Positions 17,201 through 26,263 of a stretch of DNA of 53,621 bases are shown here, piece after piece. The notes below the pieces were generated by a model. The model worked only from the letters and a program-made list of their open reading frames with translations. It was not told where the DNA came from and searched no databases. Within the stretch, counting starts at the first letter, position 1. Each line of letters starts with the position of its first letter. The position numbers and the translations under genes are program-made. Origin of the DNA: an uncultured archaeon (GTDB lineage: Archaea > Nanobdellota > Nanobdellia > Woesearchaeales > UBA583). The stretch is from contig CAKZOW010000014.1 of assembly GCA_937138345.1 (NCBI GenBank), forward strand, positions 1 to 53,621, given 5' to 3'.

Positions 17201-18011
17201 CATCTCTTTTATGTATTGTAATTGAACCGAAATGCTCTTCTTGCTTAATTTCAACCCTAGATTGATTATGTAGATGAAGAAGAGGGATAAACTTATCTAA
17301 AACACCCATTTTATGTTCTTTTTCCTCAAGAAGAGAATGAAAGTGAACATGAGGAACATCATTTGAAAATTCTTGTGAAATAACATCAAATAATTCCTCA
17401 ATAATTTGTTTGAGATCCTTTGTTTTTTTGGAATACTCTGGACCTTTATATTCTACCGAAGTATTTTTCATTAGAAAATTTTTTCTTCTAGTATTACTTT
17501 GAATAAAAGTTTTTTCCAATGTTTTAATCAAGTCAAAAATATTTACTTTCCTCTTCCTAGCAATAGGATTTCTCACCTTGATTTGATAAGATTCTTTTTT
17601 CTTCTGAGTAAGATCTTCTAGTTGAGAGTCAAGTTCTTCTAGTCCATCAAGACCCATGTCAAAATCTTCTTCACTATATTGGACACTCTCAATTTTCTCT
17701 TCAATACCTCTAATATCATGCTCCACTAAATACTCTGCTTTTGTTTTCAATAAAAAAACAGCAATAGTAAGTAATTTTCCAGAAATATCAAAGTCAACTG
17801 AATTTACTTTTTTTAATTCATTAAGATAAGTATGTGTCAATACACTCAAATCAACATCCCAAGGATTTAAACCTTCCCTGTTAATTAAGTTATAAAGAAA
17901 ACCTTTCCAATCAAGTTCATCACGATTAGTTGCAATAGCATAAATTTTATCTTCTGGCCTAATATACTCCTGAATTTCAGGATTAGATTCATCAGATACA
18001 TGAGATTGCAT
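17196..18011 (-). CDS. scpA: Segregation and condensation protein A (kleisin)
   Basis: A 271-residue kleisin. The N-terminal domain has LDWKGFLYNLINREGLNPWDVDLSVLTHTYL split over residues 33-65, the ScpA signature, then SGKLLTIAVFLLKTKAEYL; the middle is an acidic linker, and the C-terminus (MGVLDKFIPLLHLHNQSRVEIKQEEHFGSI) is the winged helix that binds the SMC head. It bridges SMC for chromosome organisation. I chose ATG 18011 over a TTG at 18026 because a TATA box lies 25 bases upstream. No scpB or smc is nearby. Confidence 0.9.
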   Translation of the reverse strand: MQSHVSDESNPEIQEYIRPEDKIYAIATNRDELDWKGFLYNLINREGLNPWDVDLSVLTHTYLNELKKVNSVDFDISGKLLTIAVFLLKTKAEYLVEHDIRGIEEKIESVQYSEEDFDMGLDGLEELDSQLEDLTQKKKESYQIKVRNPIARKRKVNIFDLIKTLEKTFIQSNTRRKNFLMKNTSVEYKGPEYSKKTKDLKQIIEELFDVISQEFSNDVPHVHFHSLLEEKEHKMGVLDKFIPLLHLHNQSRVEIKQEEHFGSITIHKRDD

Positions 18012-18032
18012 ACTAAATTTTGACAAAAATGA

Positions 18033-18040
18033 TTTATAAA
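18033..18040 (-). promoter_or_regulatory. TATA box of scpA
   Basis: tttataaa, centred 25 bases from the ATG at 18011, supports that ATG and a leaderless mRNA. Confidence 0.6.
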
Positions 18041-18101
18041 CAAATGTTTTAACTAAAATAGAAGAATTAAAACTTATATAAGAAAGAACTAATTTTTAGC
18101 T

Positions 18102-19220
18102 ATGAGAAAAAACATATTCCTAATATTAATACTTCTTTGTTCTACATTTACCTATGCAATAGATTCATTTTATGTAGATAGAGAGGGATGGTGTAGAGGT
18201 CTTGAAATTCCCTTTACTGTGTATAACTTAAGTGAATGGAATGATAGAGAAGACATTTTAGATGATGATGACGAGAACTTTTCAAAGCTAAATTTTGAAG
18301 TTACAATATTTGATGGTCCATTTGATTTAGGAGAACCATTTTATGAAAAAGAGTTCAAAAATACCTATATGCCAGGATTCAATATAACATTCCCAAATGA
18401 AAAACCATATTTAATGGAAATTATAGCAACTAAAGGGAATTTTTCAAAATATAGTGAAACATTAGATATCAGAAATTGTATAGCAGTAGAAGAAAAAGTA
18501 AATCCTAAGACATACAACATCTCTGCATCATTTTCTAATTCTGTAGAATTAAACATTAAAAATACAACAATTGAAGATATCTCACAAATTAACTTGAATA
18601 AAGAAGAAATAAGTAACTATAATCTTGAGAACGGATCCACAATTTATTCTTTAAGCGGCCCTGAAGAGTTCAGAGGAGAAATTTCATTAGAAATTCCTTA
18701 TAATTCCAGTAACGAAAATGAAGTAGAAGTTTTCAAACTTGATGAACAAACAAATGAAAAAACTCCAATTACTACATATACCATTGAAGAAGAAAGTGTA
18801 ATAATTACAACTGAAGAATTAGGGACATATGGTATTTTTCAAAAAGAAGATAAAGAAGAAATCTCAGTAATTACCGAAGAACCAGAAGAAGTAGTTAGGG
18901 AAAAACCAAAAGAAGAACTAGAAGAGAGCAGCTCAACATTAGATATAGCAAATTGGATTATCATTGGAATATTCATTGTAGTAATATTTATTTTTGCTCC
19001 AAAACTATTTACAAGTAAAACTAAAAAAGAAAAATACCACGAAGAAAAAGAAAAAGAAAGTAGAAGCCAAGTTTCATCATCTAAAGAAGCATATCATAAA
19101 ACAAAAGAATATGTACAAAAATACAAAAACCAATATTCAAGAGAAGCAATAGAGAGTGCTCTTAAAGGAACTGGAGTAAGCGAAGAAATAATCCAATTAG
19201 TATTCTCTGAAGAATACTAA
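18102..19220 (+). CDS. Secreted protein with C-terminal membrane anchor and cytosolic tail
   Basis: A 372-residue protein: signal peptide MRKNIFLILILLCSTFTYA, an extracellular domain with two early cysteines (WCRG, RNCI) and beta-sandwich-like segments up to about residue 245, an acidic Glu-rich linker, one membrane helix (WIIIGIFIVVIFIFAP, about 287-303), then a highly charged cytosolic tail of about 70 residues. The tail ends SREAIESALKGTGVSEEIIQ, a small helical pattern seen at the ends of many DPANN membrane proteins, perhaps a docking tail. Its 3' end is duplicated downstream. Confidence 0.7.
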   Translation: MRKNIFLILILLCSTFTYAIDSFYVDREGWCRGLEIPFTVYNLSEWNDREDILDDDDENFSKLNFEVTIFDGPFDLGEPFYEKEFKNTYMPGFNITFPNEKPYLMEIIATKGNFSKYSETLDIRNCIAVEEKVNPKTYNISASFSNSVELNIKNTTIEDISQINLNKEEISNYNLENGSTIYSLSGPEEFRGEISLEIPYNSSNENEVEVFKLDEQTNEKTPITTYTIEEESVIITTEELGTYGIFQKEDKEEISVITEEPEEVVREKPKEELEESSSTLDIANWIIIGIFIVVIFIFAPKLFTSKTKKEKYHEEKEKESRSQVSSSKEAYHKTKEYVQKYKNQYSREAIESALKGTGVSEEIIQLVFSEEY

Positions 19221-19221
19221 T
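19188..19221 (+). repeat. 34-bp direct repeat, copy 1 (gene 3' end and hairpin)
   Basis: Copy 1 covers the last codons and stop of the preceding gene. It contains ATTAGTATTC and GAATACTAAT, a perfect 10-bp stem with loop TCTGAA (19196-19221). One base differs from copy 2. Confidence 0.85.
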
Positions 19222-19255
19222 GGATAGACAAGAACGCACGAAGTAAGTGTCTAGT

Positions 19256-19289
19256 ATAATCCAATTAGTATTCTCTGAAGAATATTAAT
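19256..19289 (+). repeat. 34-bp direct repeat, copy 2 (non-coding)
   Basis: 33 of 34 bases equal copy 1; the single C to T change is in the stem and would still allow a G-U pair on one RNA strand. The 34 bases between the copies include AGACA and TGTCT (a 5-bp inverted pair). Copy 2 ends a few bases from the stop of the convergent gene at 19296. Confidence 0.85.
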
Positions 19290-19295
19290 ACACAA

Positions 19296-19670
19296 TTATT
19301 TTTCAAATAACAATTCTCCAGAATGAAGAGAATAAAATAATCTATTAATTAATTCTTTTTCTTTTCTTATTTTTACATCAAGTAAAGCTGTCTCATCATT
19401 ACCCCTATTTTGATTAATAAAAGCAAGAGTATTTCTAGATGCACGAGATAAAGAACAAGAAAAAGAGCCATCATACTTTGTAGATGACATAGGAGAATAA
19501 AGTGAAAACCCTAATTGTAATATAGAAGGTAGTTTTTTAGGGATAGAAGAACCATAAAGTAGACATGTAGAAAACTTAGTGCACTCTAAATTAAAATCAA
19601 CAAAATCAGAGATGCATTCTGAAGCAAAATAGTTGAAAGTATCAAAAAATGGTCTTATATTTGAATTCAT
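19296..19670 (-). CDS. Hypothetical protein with several cysteines
   Basis: An unrecognised 124-residue protein, Ser and Phe rich, with four cysteines (SECIS, LECTK, STCLL, FSCSL) and no membrane helix or signal peptide. The C-terminal part, VKIRKEKELINRLFYSLHSGELLF, looks helical. It lies 47 bp downstream of lonB on the same strand, behind a terminator-like hairpin. It is convergent with the secreted protein gene. Confidence 0.5.
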   Translation of the reverse strand: MNSNIRPFFDTFNYFASECISDFVDFNLECTKFSTCLLYGSSIPKKLPSILQLGFSLYSPMSSTKYDGSFSCSLSRASRNTLAFINQNRGNDETALLDVKIRKEKELINRLFYSLHSGELLFEK

Positions 19671-19710
19671 AAAAGTAAAAAGAAAAAAGAATTGATAAAG
19701 TTAAGTAAAT

Positions 19711-19741
19711 AAAAAAACTATTTCTTAGAAGAAGTTTTTTT
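19711..19741 (-). terminator. Terminator-like hairpin at the end of lonB
   Basis: On the coding strand, the A-run of the last lysine codons (AAAAAAACT) pairs with AGTTTTTTT just after the stop, a 9-bp stem ending in a T-run, with the stop codon at its base. This looks like an intrinsic terminator built into the lysine-rich tail. Confidence 0.5.
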
Positions 19742-21790
19742 AACAGTTTTTTTAACTGCTTTAGTTGTAGATTTTTTAGCAGCTACTTTTTTAGTAGCAA
19801 TTGTTTTCTTAGCTACTTCCTTTTTAACTGGAGACTTCTTAGAAACAACCTTTGCTAAAGAAAATTCTTTTTTAATTAAATCTCTAATTTTCTTGTGTGA
19901 TGGTTTCCAATCTAAGATATTCTCTAATACTTCCCCGAAGTTAGATACTGAAATAATCTCAATATTTTTCTTGATTTCATCTGAAATTACAATATCTTGA
20001 ATATTAGACTCCGGAACTAAAACTGTTTTAATTCCTGATGCATAAGCACCTTCAATTTTTGCAGATACACCACCAATTGGTAAAACCTCCCCTCTAATTG
20101 ATAAAGATCCAGTCATTGCAGTATCTTGTTTTAAACCAATTCCTTTAAGAGCTGATACAATACATGATGCAATAGCAATTGATGCTGAGTCCCCTTCAAC
20201 ACCTGAGTGTGTTTGGATAAACTGAATATAAACACTATAATCTTTTGTTAAATCTTCACCAAACATTTTCTGAATTAAAGCCGAGATATTTGTAACTGAC
20301 TCTTTTGCAATTTCTCCTAGTTTACCTGTTGCAATAAACTGAGTTGCACCTTTACCACCTTTAACTACTTCAGCTTCAATTGGCATTACCATTCCAGCAT
20401 AAGGAGGAGATTGTCCAATTACTGCTAAACCATTAACTTTTCCAATTTCAACACCAGTAGTGTTAATAATTGAATATTGTTTTTTAGTTTCAATATATTT
20501 AGAGATCATCTGACCCTCAATTGATTTAACTTTTTCAAATGCTTCAAGTAAATGTTTCTCTGTAACTAATTTATCTCCAGCTCTTGCTGCAATATCTCCT
20601 GCAGCTCTTACAATTCCACCAAGTTCTCTAAATCTAGTTGTTAATTTATTTCCTTTATCAGCTCTTCTTTTAGCTTCTAAAACGATAATCTCACATGCTT
20701 CTGGTGTAAAATGAGGTATTTTTGAATCATTTTTAACTTCCTGAGCAATAAATTGTACTATTTTTTTCCTATTCTCAGGAGTATCATCCATTGTCTCATT
20801 CATATAAATTTCATACCCATACCCTCTAATTCTTGACCTTAGTGCAGGATGCATATGTTTAAGAGTATCTAGATTTCCTGCAGCAACAAGAATAAAATCA
20901 GTTGGTGCTGGAGTTGTTCTCACCATAGCACCTGCAGATCTCTCAGATCTTCCAGTAATTGGCATCTGTTTTTCTTGTAGTGCTGTGAGTAATTCTTGTT
21001 GCATTTCAGGTTTTAGCGTTGCAATCTCATCAATAAATAAAACACCTCCTGAAGCTTTGTGAATCATTCCTGGAACAATTCTCTGATGAGCAGGAGTTCC
21101 TAAACCACCTGATTGAAATGGATCATGTAACACATCTCCTAAAAGAGCACCCTCATGAGCTCCAGATGCATCTTCAAATAACATTTTCTTATCTGAATTA
21201 TCAACAACAAGTTTTGGAGCATTTGTATCTCCACCACCTGCTCCACCCATTCTCTTTGACATTGAAGCTGAAAGTGACATTGCAATTAAAATAGCAAAAA
21301 ATAAAATCACAGTAGATACAATTTCTGCAGCATAGATAGTATCAAAAAATTCCCCTCCTCTTGATTGCCATCTTGAGTAATTCCAAATTGAGAGAAGCAC
21401 AATAATTAAAATCATAATAATCATACCTGCCCCTTGACCTTTACCTACATTTTTAATCATAGCAGTTTTAGATTTATCAACTATTTTTTGACCATCCCCT
21501 GCTTTTGTTATTTTAATAATAGGATTATTCTCATCCTTTGGATTTGGATAAGATAACATATCTACTGCATTTTTAGTTGAAAGAATTTCAGCTAAAGCTT
21601 TTCCAAGCATGGATTTTCCTACACCTGGTTCTCCTAAAAGTAACACATGTCTCCTCTGGTCTGCTGCTTTTTTAATAATTTCAAGAGCTTCGTCTTGCCC
21701 TATTACATTATTAACCAAACCTGAATCAACAGTAACTTCTGAAGTATCTTTGAAATTAAGATATTCTTTATTTTTTGAAGAATTTACCAT
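19718..21790 (-). CDS. lonB: Archaeal membrane-bound Lon protease (LonB) with lysine-rich tail
   Basis: A 690-residue LonB: Walker A GEPGVGKS (53-60), two membrane helices inserted in the AAA+ module (about 122-137 and 157-173), Walker B LFIDE (251-255), sensor region VAAGNLDTL, then the Lon protease domain with catalytic S535 (EGDSASIA) and K578 (GGVSAKIEG). It degrades unfolded proteins at the membrane using ATP. The last ~40 residues are a Lys/Ala/Thr repeat tail (such as [19 protein letters not shown]), which typical LonB proteins of about 620-650 residues lack. Monocistronic, with a hairpin at its stop. Confidence 0.95.
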   Translation of the reverse strand: MVNSSKNKEYLNFKDTSEVTVDSGLVNNVIGQDEALEIIKKAADQRRHVLLLGEPGVGKSMLGKALAEILSTKNAVDMLSYPNPKDENNPIIKITKAGDGQKIVDKSKTAMIKNVGKGQGAGMIIMILIIVLLSIWNYSRWQSRGGEFFDTIYAAEIVSTVILFFAILIAMSLSASMSKRMGGAGGGDTNAPKLVVDNSDKKMLFEDASGAHEGALLGDVLHDPFQSGGLGTPAHQRIVPGMIHKASGGVLFIDEIATLKPEMQQELLTALQEKQMPITGRSERSAGAMVRTTPAPTDFILVAAGNLDTLKHMHPALRSRIRGYGYEIYMNETMDDTPENRKKIVQFIAQEVKNDSKIPHFTPEACEIIVLEAKRRADKGNKLTTRFRELGGIVRAAGDIAARAGDKLVTEKHLLEAFEKVKSIEGQMISKYIETKKQYSIINTTGVEIGKVNGLAVIGQSPPYAGMVMPIEAEVVKGGKGATQFIATGKLGEIAKESVTNISALIQKMFGEDLTKDYSVYIQFIQTHSGVEGDSASIAIASCIVSALKGIGLKQDTAMTGSLSIRGEVLPIGGVSAKIEGAYASGIKTVLVPESNIQDIVISDEIKKNIEIISVSNFGEVLENILDWKPSHKKIRDLIKKEFSLAKVVSKKSPVKKEVAKKTIATKKVAAKKSTTKAVKKTVKKTSSKK

Positions 21791-21859
21791 TATAAACTAT
21801 ACTACAACAAAGAATACTTTTAAAGATTAGCTTTATTTGCCAATGATAAAAATAAATAT

Positions 21860-22216
21860 TTAAAAATATCCTAAGATTTCAACAAACCTAAAAGAATAAT
21901 CACCTCGAGTTACTTCCCTAACATAAAACAAGTCTCTTAAAATTTTATATGATGTTGCATGAAACCAAAATACCCTATAATCATAATCAACTACTTTTTT
22001 CTCCCCCAGAGAAATTTTTGAATACACATATTCATTAGGATTTAATAAGATAAAGTCTTTTTTATTTCCCATATGATCTAAAAAAATAGAATCAAACTCT
22101 TTAGGTAATGTTCTATCAAAACCAACTATTTGAATTGAAGATAATTCTTTTTTCTCAGTAAAAATAACTAAAGGCTTTGCATATTCTCTCTCAATTAAAA
22201 ATCCTAAAAAACTCAT
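21860..22216 (-). CDS. Hypothetical protein cotranscribed with trmY
   Basis: An unrecognised 118-residue protein that starts one base after the trmY stop, so they share an operon. It is soluble, aromatic-rich (FVREV, YRVFWFHA, FRFVEILGYF) and probably alpha/beta. No motif points to RNA modification, though the coupling to trmY makes a role in tRNA handling possible. Followed by a short AT-rich spacer to lonB. Confidence 0.6.
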   Translation of the reverse strand: MSFLGFLIEREYAKPLVIFTEKKELSSIQIVGFDRTLPKEFDSIFLDHMGNKKDFILLNPNEYVYSKISLGEKKVVDYDYRVFWFHATSYKILRDLFYVREVTRGDYSFRFVEILGYF

Positions 22217-22217
22217 T

Positions 22218-22811
22218 TTAACTATTCAAGTTATCCAGTTCATAATTTAAAATTGTTATACCCTGTGATGTCAAATACATCTGAGGTCCTAAAGATAGAC
22301 GTTTAGTATTTTTTTTAAGAAACTTTTTTGCCTGTTTATCAAACCCGTCATGGTCTCCTAAGATAAATAAAGGATGTTGTAATTTCTCTTTTTCATTAGC
22401 AACAACCTCTTTAATGTGATCGCCATGAGCATCAAGCATAAATATCTCTGATACTCTCTCCCTCAGTTCGTCCAATACCTTGTCCAGTGGTTTCTCTTCC
22501 ACAAAAACGCCCGGATGTACTTCTTTTCTTTTACCTGGATAACATTTTCTAAGGCACATCTCCATCAACTTTTTCATATCTTTTTTAGAAATAGTGTTTT
22601 CAGGATGATACTCCAAAGTAATATATCTTGGAGCATTTGGGGGACCCATAAGCATTAAATGAAGTTTTACATCTTCTCTCATAGTATGTGATGCAAATAA
22701 AGCAGAAATAATTGCATGAAATAAAATATCCATTCTTCCAGCTCCTTTTAAATCTTTAATAAATGGTGCAGTAGTCGCTGTTGCAGAATATACAAGAAAC
22801 TCTCTAGTCAT
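22218..22811 (-). CDS. trmY: tRNA (pseudouridine(54)-N1)-methyltransferase TrmY
   Basis: A 197-residue SPOUT methyltransferase (DUF358 family) that makes N1-methylpseudouridine at tRNA position 54 in archaea. Visible signatures: REFLVYSATAT near the start, DLKGAGRMDILFHAIISAL at about residues 20-38, ILGDHDGF (SAM-binding knot, about 150) and LGPQMYLTSQGITILNYELD at the end. Length is normal. The gene has a TATA-like ttatttaaaa about 25 bases upstream and heads a two-gene operon. Confidence 0.9.
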   Translation of the reverse strand: MTREFLVYSATATTAPFIKDLKGAGRMDILFHAIISALFASHTMREDVKLHLMLMGPPNAPRYITLEYHPENTISKKDMKKLMEMCLRKCYPGKRKEVHPGVFVEEKPLDKVLDELRERVSEIFMLDAHGDHIKEVVANEKEKLQHPLFILGDHDGFDKQAKKFLKKNTKRLSLGPQMYLTSQGITILNYELDNLNS

Positions 22812-22853
22812 AAATTAATAAAGAAATACTTATTTAAAAATACTTACATTGAA

Positions 22854-22872
22854 ATTATTCTAATCCAATAAT
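22854..22872 (-). terminator. Hairpin at the stop codon of the DUF2341 protein gene
   Basis: ATTATT and AATAAT pair (6 bp, loop of 7) around the stop codon at 22855-22857. Weak because both arms are A/T only. Confidence 0.25.
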
Positions 22873-25800
22873 AAATAAATCTGACACATTATATTTTTGA
22901 TTATTTGGAGAATAAGAATAAGTAATATTCTCCGATCCTGATACATCCCATCCTAGTAGTCTTTTTGTTCCAGCTGAGATAATTTGGATTAAATCATAAA
23001 TTCTCGACCACGAACCACCAATATAATTTAGCCGAGTTACATCAAAATACGTAAAAGTAAATGATTCATTTGAAAGCATTGCTGTAGAAACATCAATTTG
23101 AAATTGATTTGGACCTACATGAGTAATTTCTTTTGATAAGAAAAGAGAAATATTTGGAATCAGATAAAATGTTTGTGTATCTGAAAAACTTCTATTTCCA
23201 AAACCATCTATTGCCTCAACATTCCAATCATAAATACCTCTACCATCAACAGGATAGATAAAAGAGACATTCTCTCCTGATTCACATAAAGTTGTATGTA
23301 TTAAATTTCCCTCAAAATATAACTCACAAGTATTATTTACAAATGATGTCCTCACATTCCAAGAGAAATTAATTGATTGATTAACATCTAAAAATTTTAA
23401 ATTATCTGTAGGAAAAATAAGACTCACATTTCCTTTATCTGTTATTTCAAAAGAAGCATTTGTATATGAAGTAATAGTACACAAATTACCTTTATCACAT
23501 ACAATAATATCTGAAATATTATAAATTCCACTGGCGTTTGTTTGGTTATACCTATAGAACCAACTAGAATCAGTTTCCCTATAATCAATTTCTACAAAAA
23601 CATCGCTCCACTCAAAAACATCCACATTATTTACATCAAAATTATCCATATTAAGACCACGAATCCTAACATTCCTATTATCTTTAAATTTCCAATTCTC
23701 TAAAAGTAACGCATTTGTAGTAGATAGAGAGTACACCCCATTAGTTGCTGGAAATAGTGAACCAATTACTTGCCAATCTGCATTTTCTGCATTTGATAAA
23801 CTTATCTCCAATGATGGAAAAATATTTGAGTTTTGCGTTGAACCATCAAAAGAAACATCAGTAATATTAATAAAAAAATTAATTTCACTAAGGTCTTGTA
23901 TTTGTGAATCCTCCACAAAAGAATATGTTTCATAAAGAGTCTCTCCTTCAATTGCATTTTTCCATTTTTTCTCTTCACCCCATGAAGTAAAAAAAGGTTC
24001 AGGTTCAACATATTTTCTAAGTAAAAAATCATCTGACCAATACTCTTGACCTCCGTGAATATAAAGAGTATTAAAATTAGAATAAGTAGAATCAAAATTT
24101 TCATATGTCTCAAAAACAGTCTCCGATAAATCCATAAAAAAGTGTTTGAAATTTCCTTCATATCTACTTAATCTTAGAATATACCAAGTATTAAACTCAG
24201 TTCCAAAACTCTTAATAATATTGGGTGAAAACTGTCTTGCTGCACCATTTTGTCTTCTCTCTAATTTGTATGTCATTGAAGGACCAAAAGAACTTGAAAA
24301 TGTAGAATAACCATTAGCATTTTCATCACTCACTCCATATCTATTAATTTGACCAGCTAATGAATTAATACGATTAGTCTTCCAAATCAATTCATAATTT
24401 GAAAAATTTAATCCTAAATTCACCCGACCACCATTAGGATCATTATTTTGTGTTTTTTTTAAAACTCTATTCCCACCTGTCTCTGTATCTAAAAGAACAG
24501 TACCTGAATTATAATCTTGCCAAGTAGGTGGTCTAATATCATCTGGAGTTGAACTATAATTCTCAAAATCTTCAAAATAAAGAAAAGTCTCATGCCCATT
24601 AGAATCTGAGACTGCTGAAGAATTCCCATAATACATATAAAAAGAAGTATTTGCAGGGTCTTGTGCAATAAAATCTAATGTTACCCAAAAAATTGCAAAA
24701 TCTGGACCCTCCCTTTCTTTCCAATATGAAAGCACACCTGACGAATTTGCTAAAGAATTAGTAAATCTAATATCAGAATAATCACTATTTGCCTTACCTC
24801 CAACATAAACATTATTTCCAACATCAGTTCCCTCCTTATTATAGACATTAAGTCGTAGAGTATAATTTGTTAAATCAGAAACATTAGACCCTGCAATAAA
24901 AAATTCTTTTCTATAATCCCAACCATCAAGCCAAATACTCTCATCAGGTGGAACTGATAAATTCCTAGTAGATAACTCCAAATCCGCAGAGATTACTTGC
25001 TCATCTGAGGGTGGAGAGTTTTCAAAAGAAACCAATTCAATAATAGAGTCTGGCCTTGAGACAATTCCAGTCACATTTTTTATAGTAAATACTGATTGAG
25101 GATCTGATGTGTTTAAAGTAAATAATACTTCATCATTTTCAAATGTAAATGTAGGAGATATAGATAAATTAGATGAATTAGGGGGAAGGTTTCCAAAAGC
25201 ATAAGGTTGTTCAAAAATAAAACCACCACCACTCTCGGAATTTGTATGAGACCTATCAATATTTTCATCAATAAATAATCTAATAGCTGAAGAAGTCAAA
25301 GAATGAAGAACAGCCCATCCTCCCTCACCACCTACATTAGAAGTTTGTGACACAACAGCACCTGTTGGTGTTGAGCTCCAAGATCCAGCATAGTTTTGAG
25401 CAAAAGGTCTTGAATTTGTATACCCATTAATCCAGCTACCTCCAGAAGTTCCACTGTCATCCAAATTCCATAAACTCTCAACTTCAATCCCATCAATAGA
25501 TGTGTAAAATTCATCCATAGCAATCCAATAAACAGTTTCGTATTGAGTAAAAGCAATAGAACTTGGGTTATTTGCAATTGATAAACCAATACATGCCCCA
25601 TCAACATCAGGACTCTGTGTTTCATCTAAAAGATTATTTTGAAAAGTGATTCCCCAAGAAGGATTATTATATGTCCCCCTAGATGCCATAACTAAAGGAT
25701 TTGATGAAAAATTCTCTGTAAAAAAAACCCTATTTCCATTAACTGGACACTCCCAGTTACCTGTTCCTGCAAGACCTACTCTATTGGTAGAAAATTTACC

Positions 25801-26154
25801 TGCCTCAATATTTGAAGTAGTTCCTGGGAAAGACCAATTTCCTTCTTCAAGAACAATATAATTTACAGTAATAGTATTTGTTGAATCACCTAAATGATTT
25901 GATGCAATAACTTCAAAAGTATTCTCTGTAACATTATCTAACCAAACACCAATTCCTCTATTTTGAGAAGTTGAAGCATATTCTGGAGACACGACAACAA
26001 TTGGAGAAACATAAGAATTTTGCATAGAAATTGTTGTCCAAGATTCAGCAGATAAAGAAAATTCTCCCCACTCCATCTGTAAGGTAGTTGAAAATAGAAA
26101 AAAAATATGATATGAAAAAAGTAAAATAAATACTACACATCTAAGAAATCTCAT
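22855..26154 (-). CDS. Large secreted surface protein with DUF2341 domain
   Basis: A 1099-residue secreted protein. After a signal peptide (MRFLRCVVFILLFSYHIF) comes a beta-sandwich resembling H-type lectin-like domains (WTTISMQNSYVSPIVVVSPE, then VWLDNVTENTFEVIA). Around residues 406-525 is a DUF2341 domain (LDGWDYRKEFFI, YSDIRFTNS, FYMYYGNSSA), frequent in archaeal surface proteins that may bind glycans. Later parts contain LamG/Ig-like beta segments and many N-glycosylation sequons. No C-terminal anchor is visible. A role in adhesion or host contact is inference. Confidence 0.8.
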   Translation of the reverse strand: MRFLRCVVFILLFSYHIFFLFSTTLQMEWGEFSLSAESWTTISMQNSYVSPIVVVSPEYASTSQNRGIGVWLDNVTENTFEVIASNHLGDSTNTITVNYIVLEEGNWSFPGTTSNIEAGKFSTNRVGLAGTGNWECPVNGNRVFFTENFSSNPLVMASRGTYNNPSWGITFQNNLLDETQSPDVDGACIGLSIANNPSSIAFTQYETVYWIAMDEFYTSIDGIEVESLWNLDDSGTSGGSWINGYTNSRPFAQNYAGSWSSTPTGAVVSQTSNVGGEGGWAVLHSLTSSAIRLFIDENIDRSHTNSESGGGFIFEQPYAFGNLPPNSSNLSISPTFTFENDEVLFTLNTSDPQSVFTIKNVTGIVSRPDSIIELVSFENSPPSDEQVISADLELSTRNLSVPPDESIWLDGWDYRKEFFIAGSNVSDLTNYTLRLNVYNKEGTDVGNNVYVGGKANSDYSDIRFTNSLANSSGVLSYWKEREGPDFAIFWVTLDFIAQDPANTSFYMYYGNSSAVSDSNGHETFLYFEDFENYSSTPDDIRPPTWQDYNSGTVLLDTETGGNRVLKKTQNNDPNGGRVNLGLNFSNYELIWKTNRINSLAGQINRYGVSDENANGYSTFSSSFGPSMTYKLERRQNGAARQFSPNIIKSFGTEFNTWYILRLSRYEGNFKHFFMDLSETVFETYENFDSTYSNFNTLYIHGGQEYWSDDFLLRKYVEPEPFFTSWGEEKKWKNAIEGETLYETYSFVEDSQIQDLSEINFFINITDVSFDGSTQNSNIFPSLEISLSNAENADWQVIGSLFPATNGVYSLSTTNALLLENWKFKDNRNVRIRGLNMDNFDVNNVDVFEWSDVFVEIDYRETDSSWFYRYNQTNASGIYNISDIIVCDKGNLCTITSYTNASFEITDKGNVSLIFPTDNLKFLDVNQSINFSWNVRTSFVNNTCELYFEGNLIHTTLCESGENVSFIYPVDGRGIYDWNVEAIDGFGNRSFSDTQTFYLIPNISLFLSKEITHVGPNQFQIDVSTAMLSNESFTFTYFDVTRLNYIGGSWSRIYDLIQIISAGTKRLLGWDVSGSENITYSYSPNNQKYNVSDLFIIGLE

Positions 26155-26228
26155 CCTTAATAAATTAGGAAGAAATGCTTTTTTAAAGTTAATTCATTTT
26201 AGTGAGTTACATCAGAGAAGTAAAGAAT

Positions 26229-26239
26229 TTTATAAATTA
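26229..26239 (+). promoter_or_regulatory. TATA box for the NSUN-type gene
   Basis: ttttataaatt about 30 bases upstream of the ATG at 26264; a second TATA-like cttataaata (26249-26258) is too close to the start. Confidence 0.45.
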
Positions 26240-26263
26240 AAAAAGATTCTTATAAATAGATAC

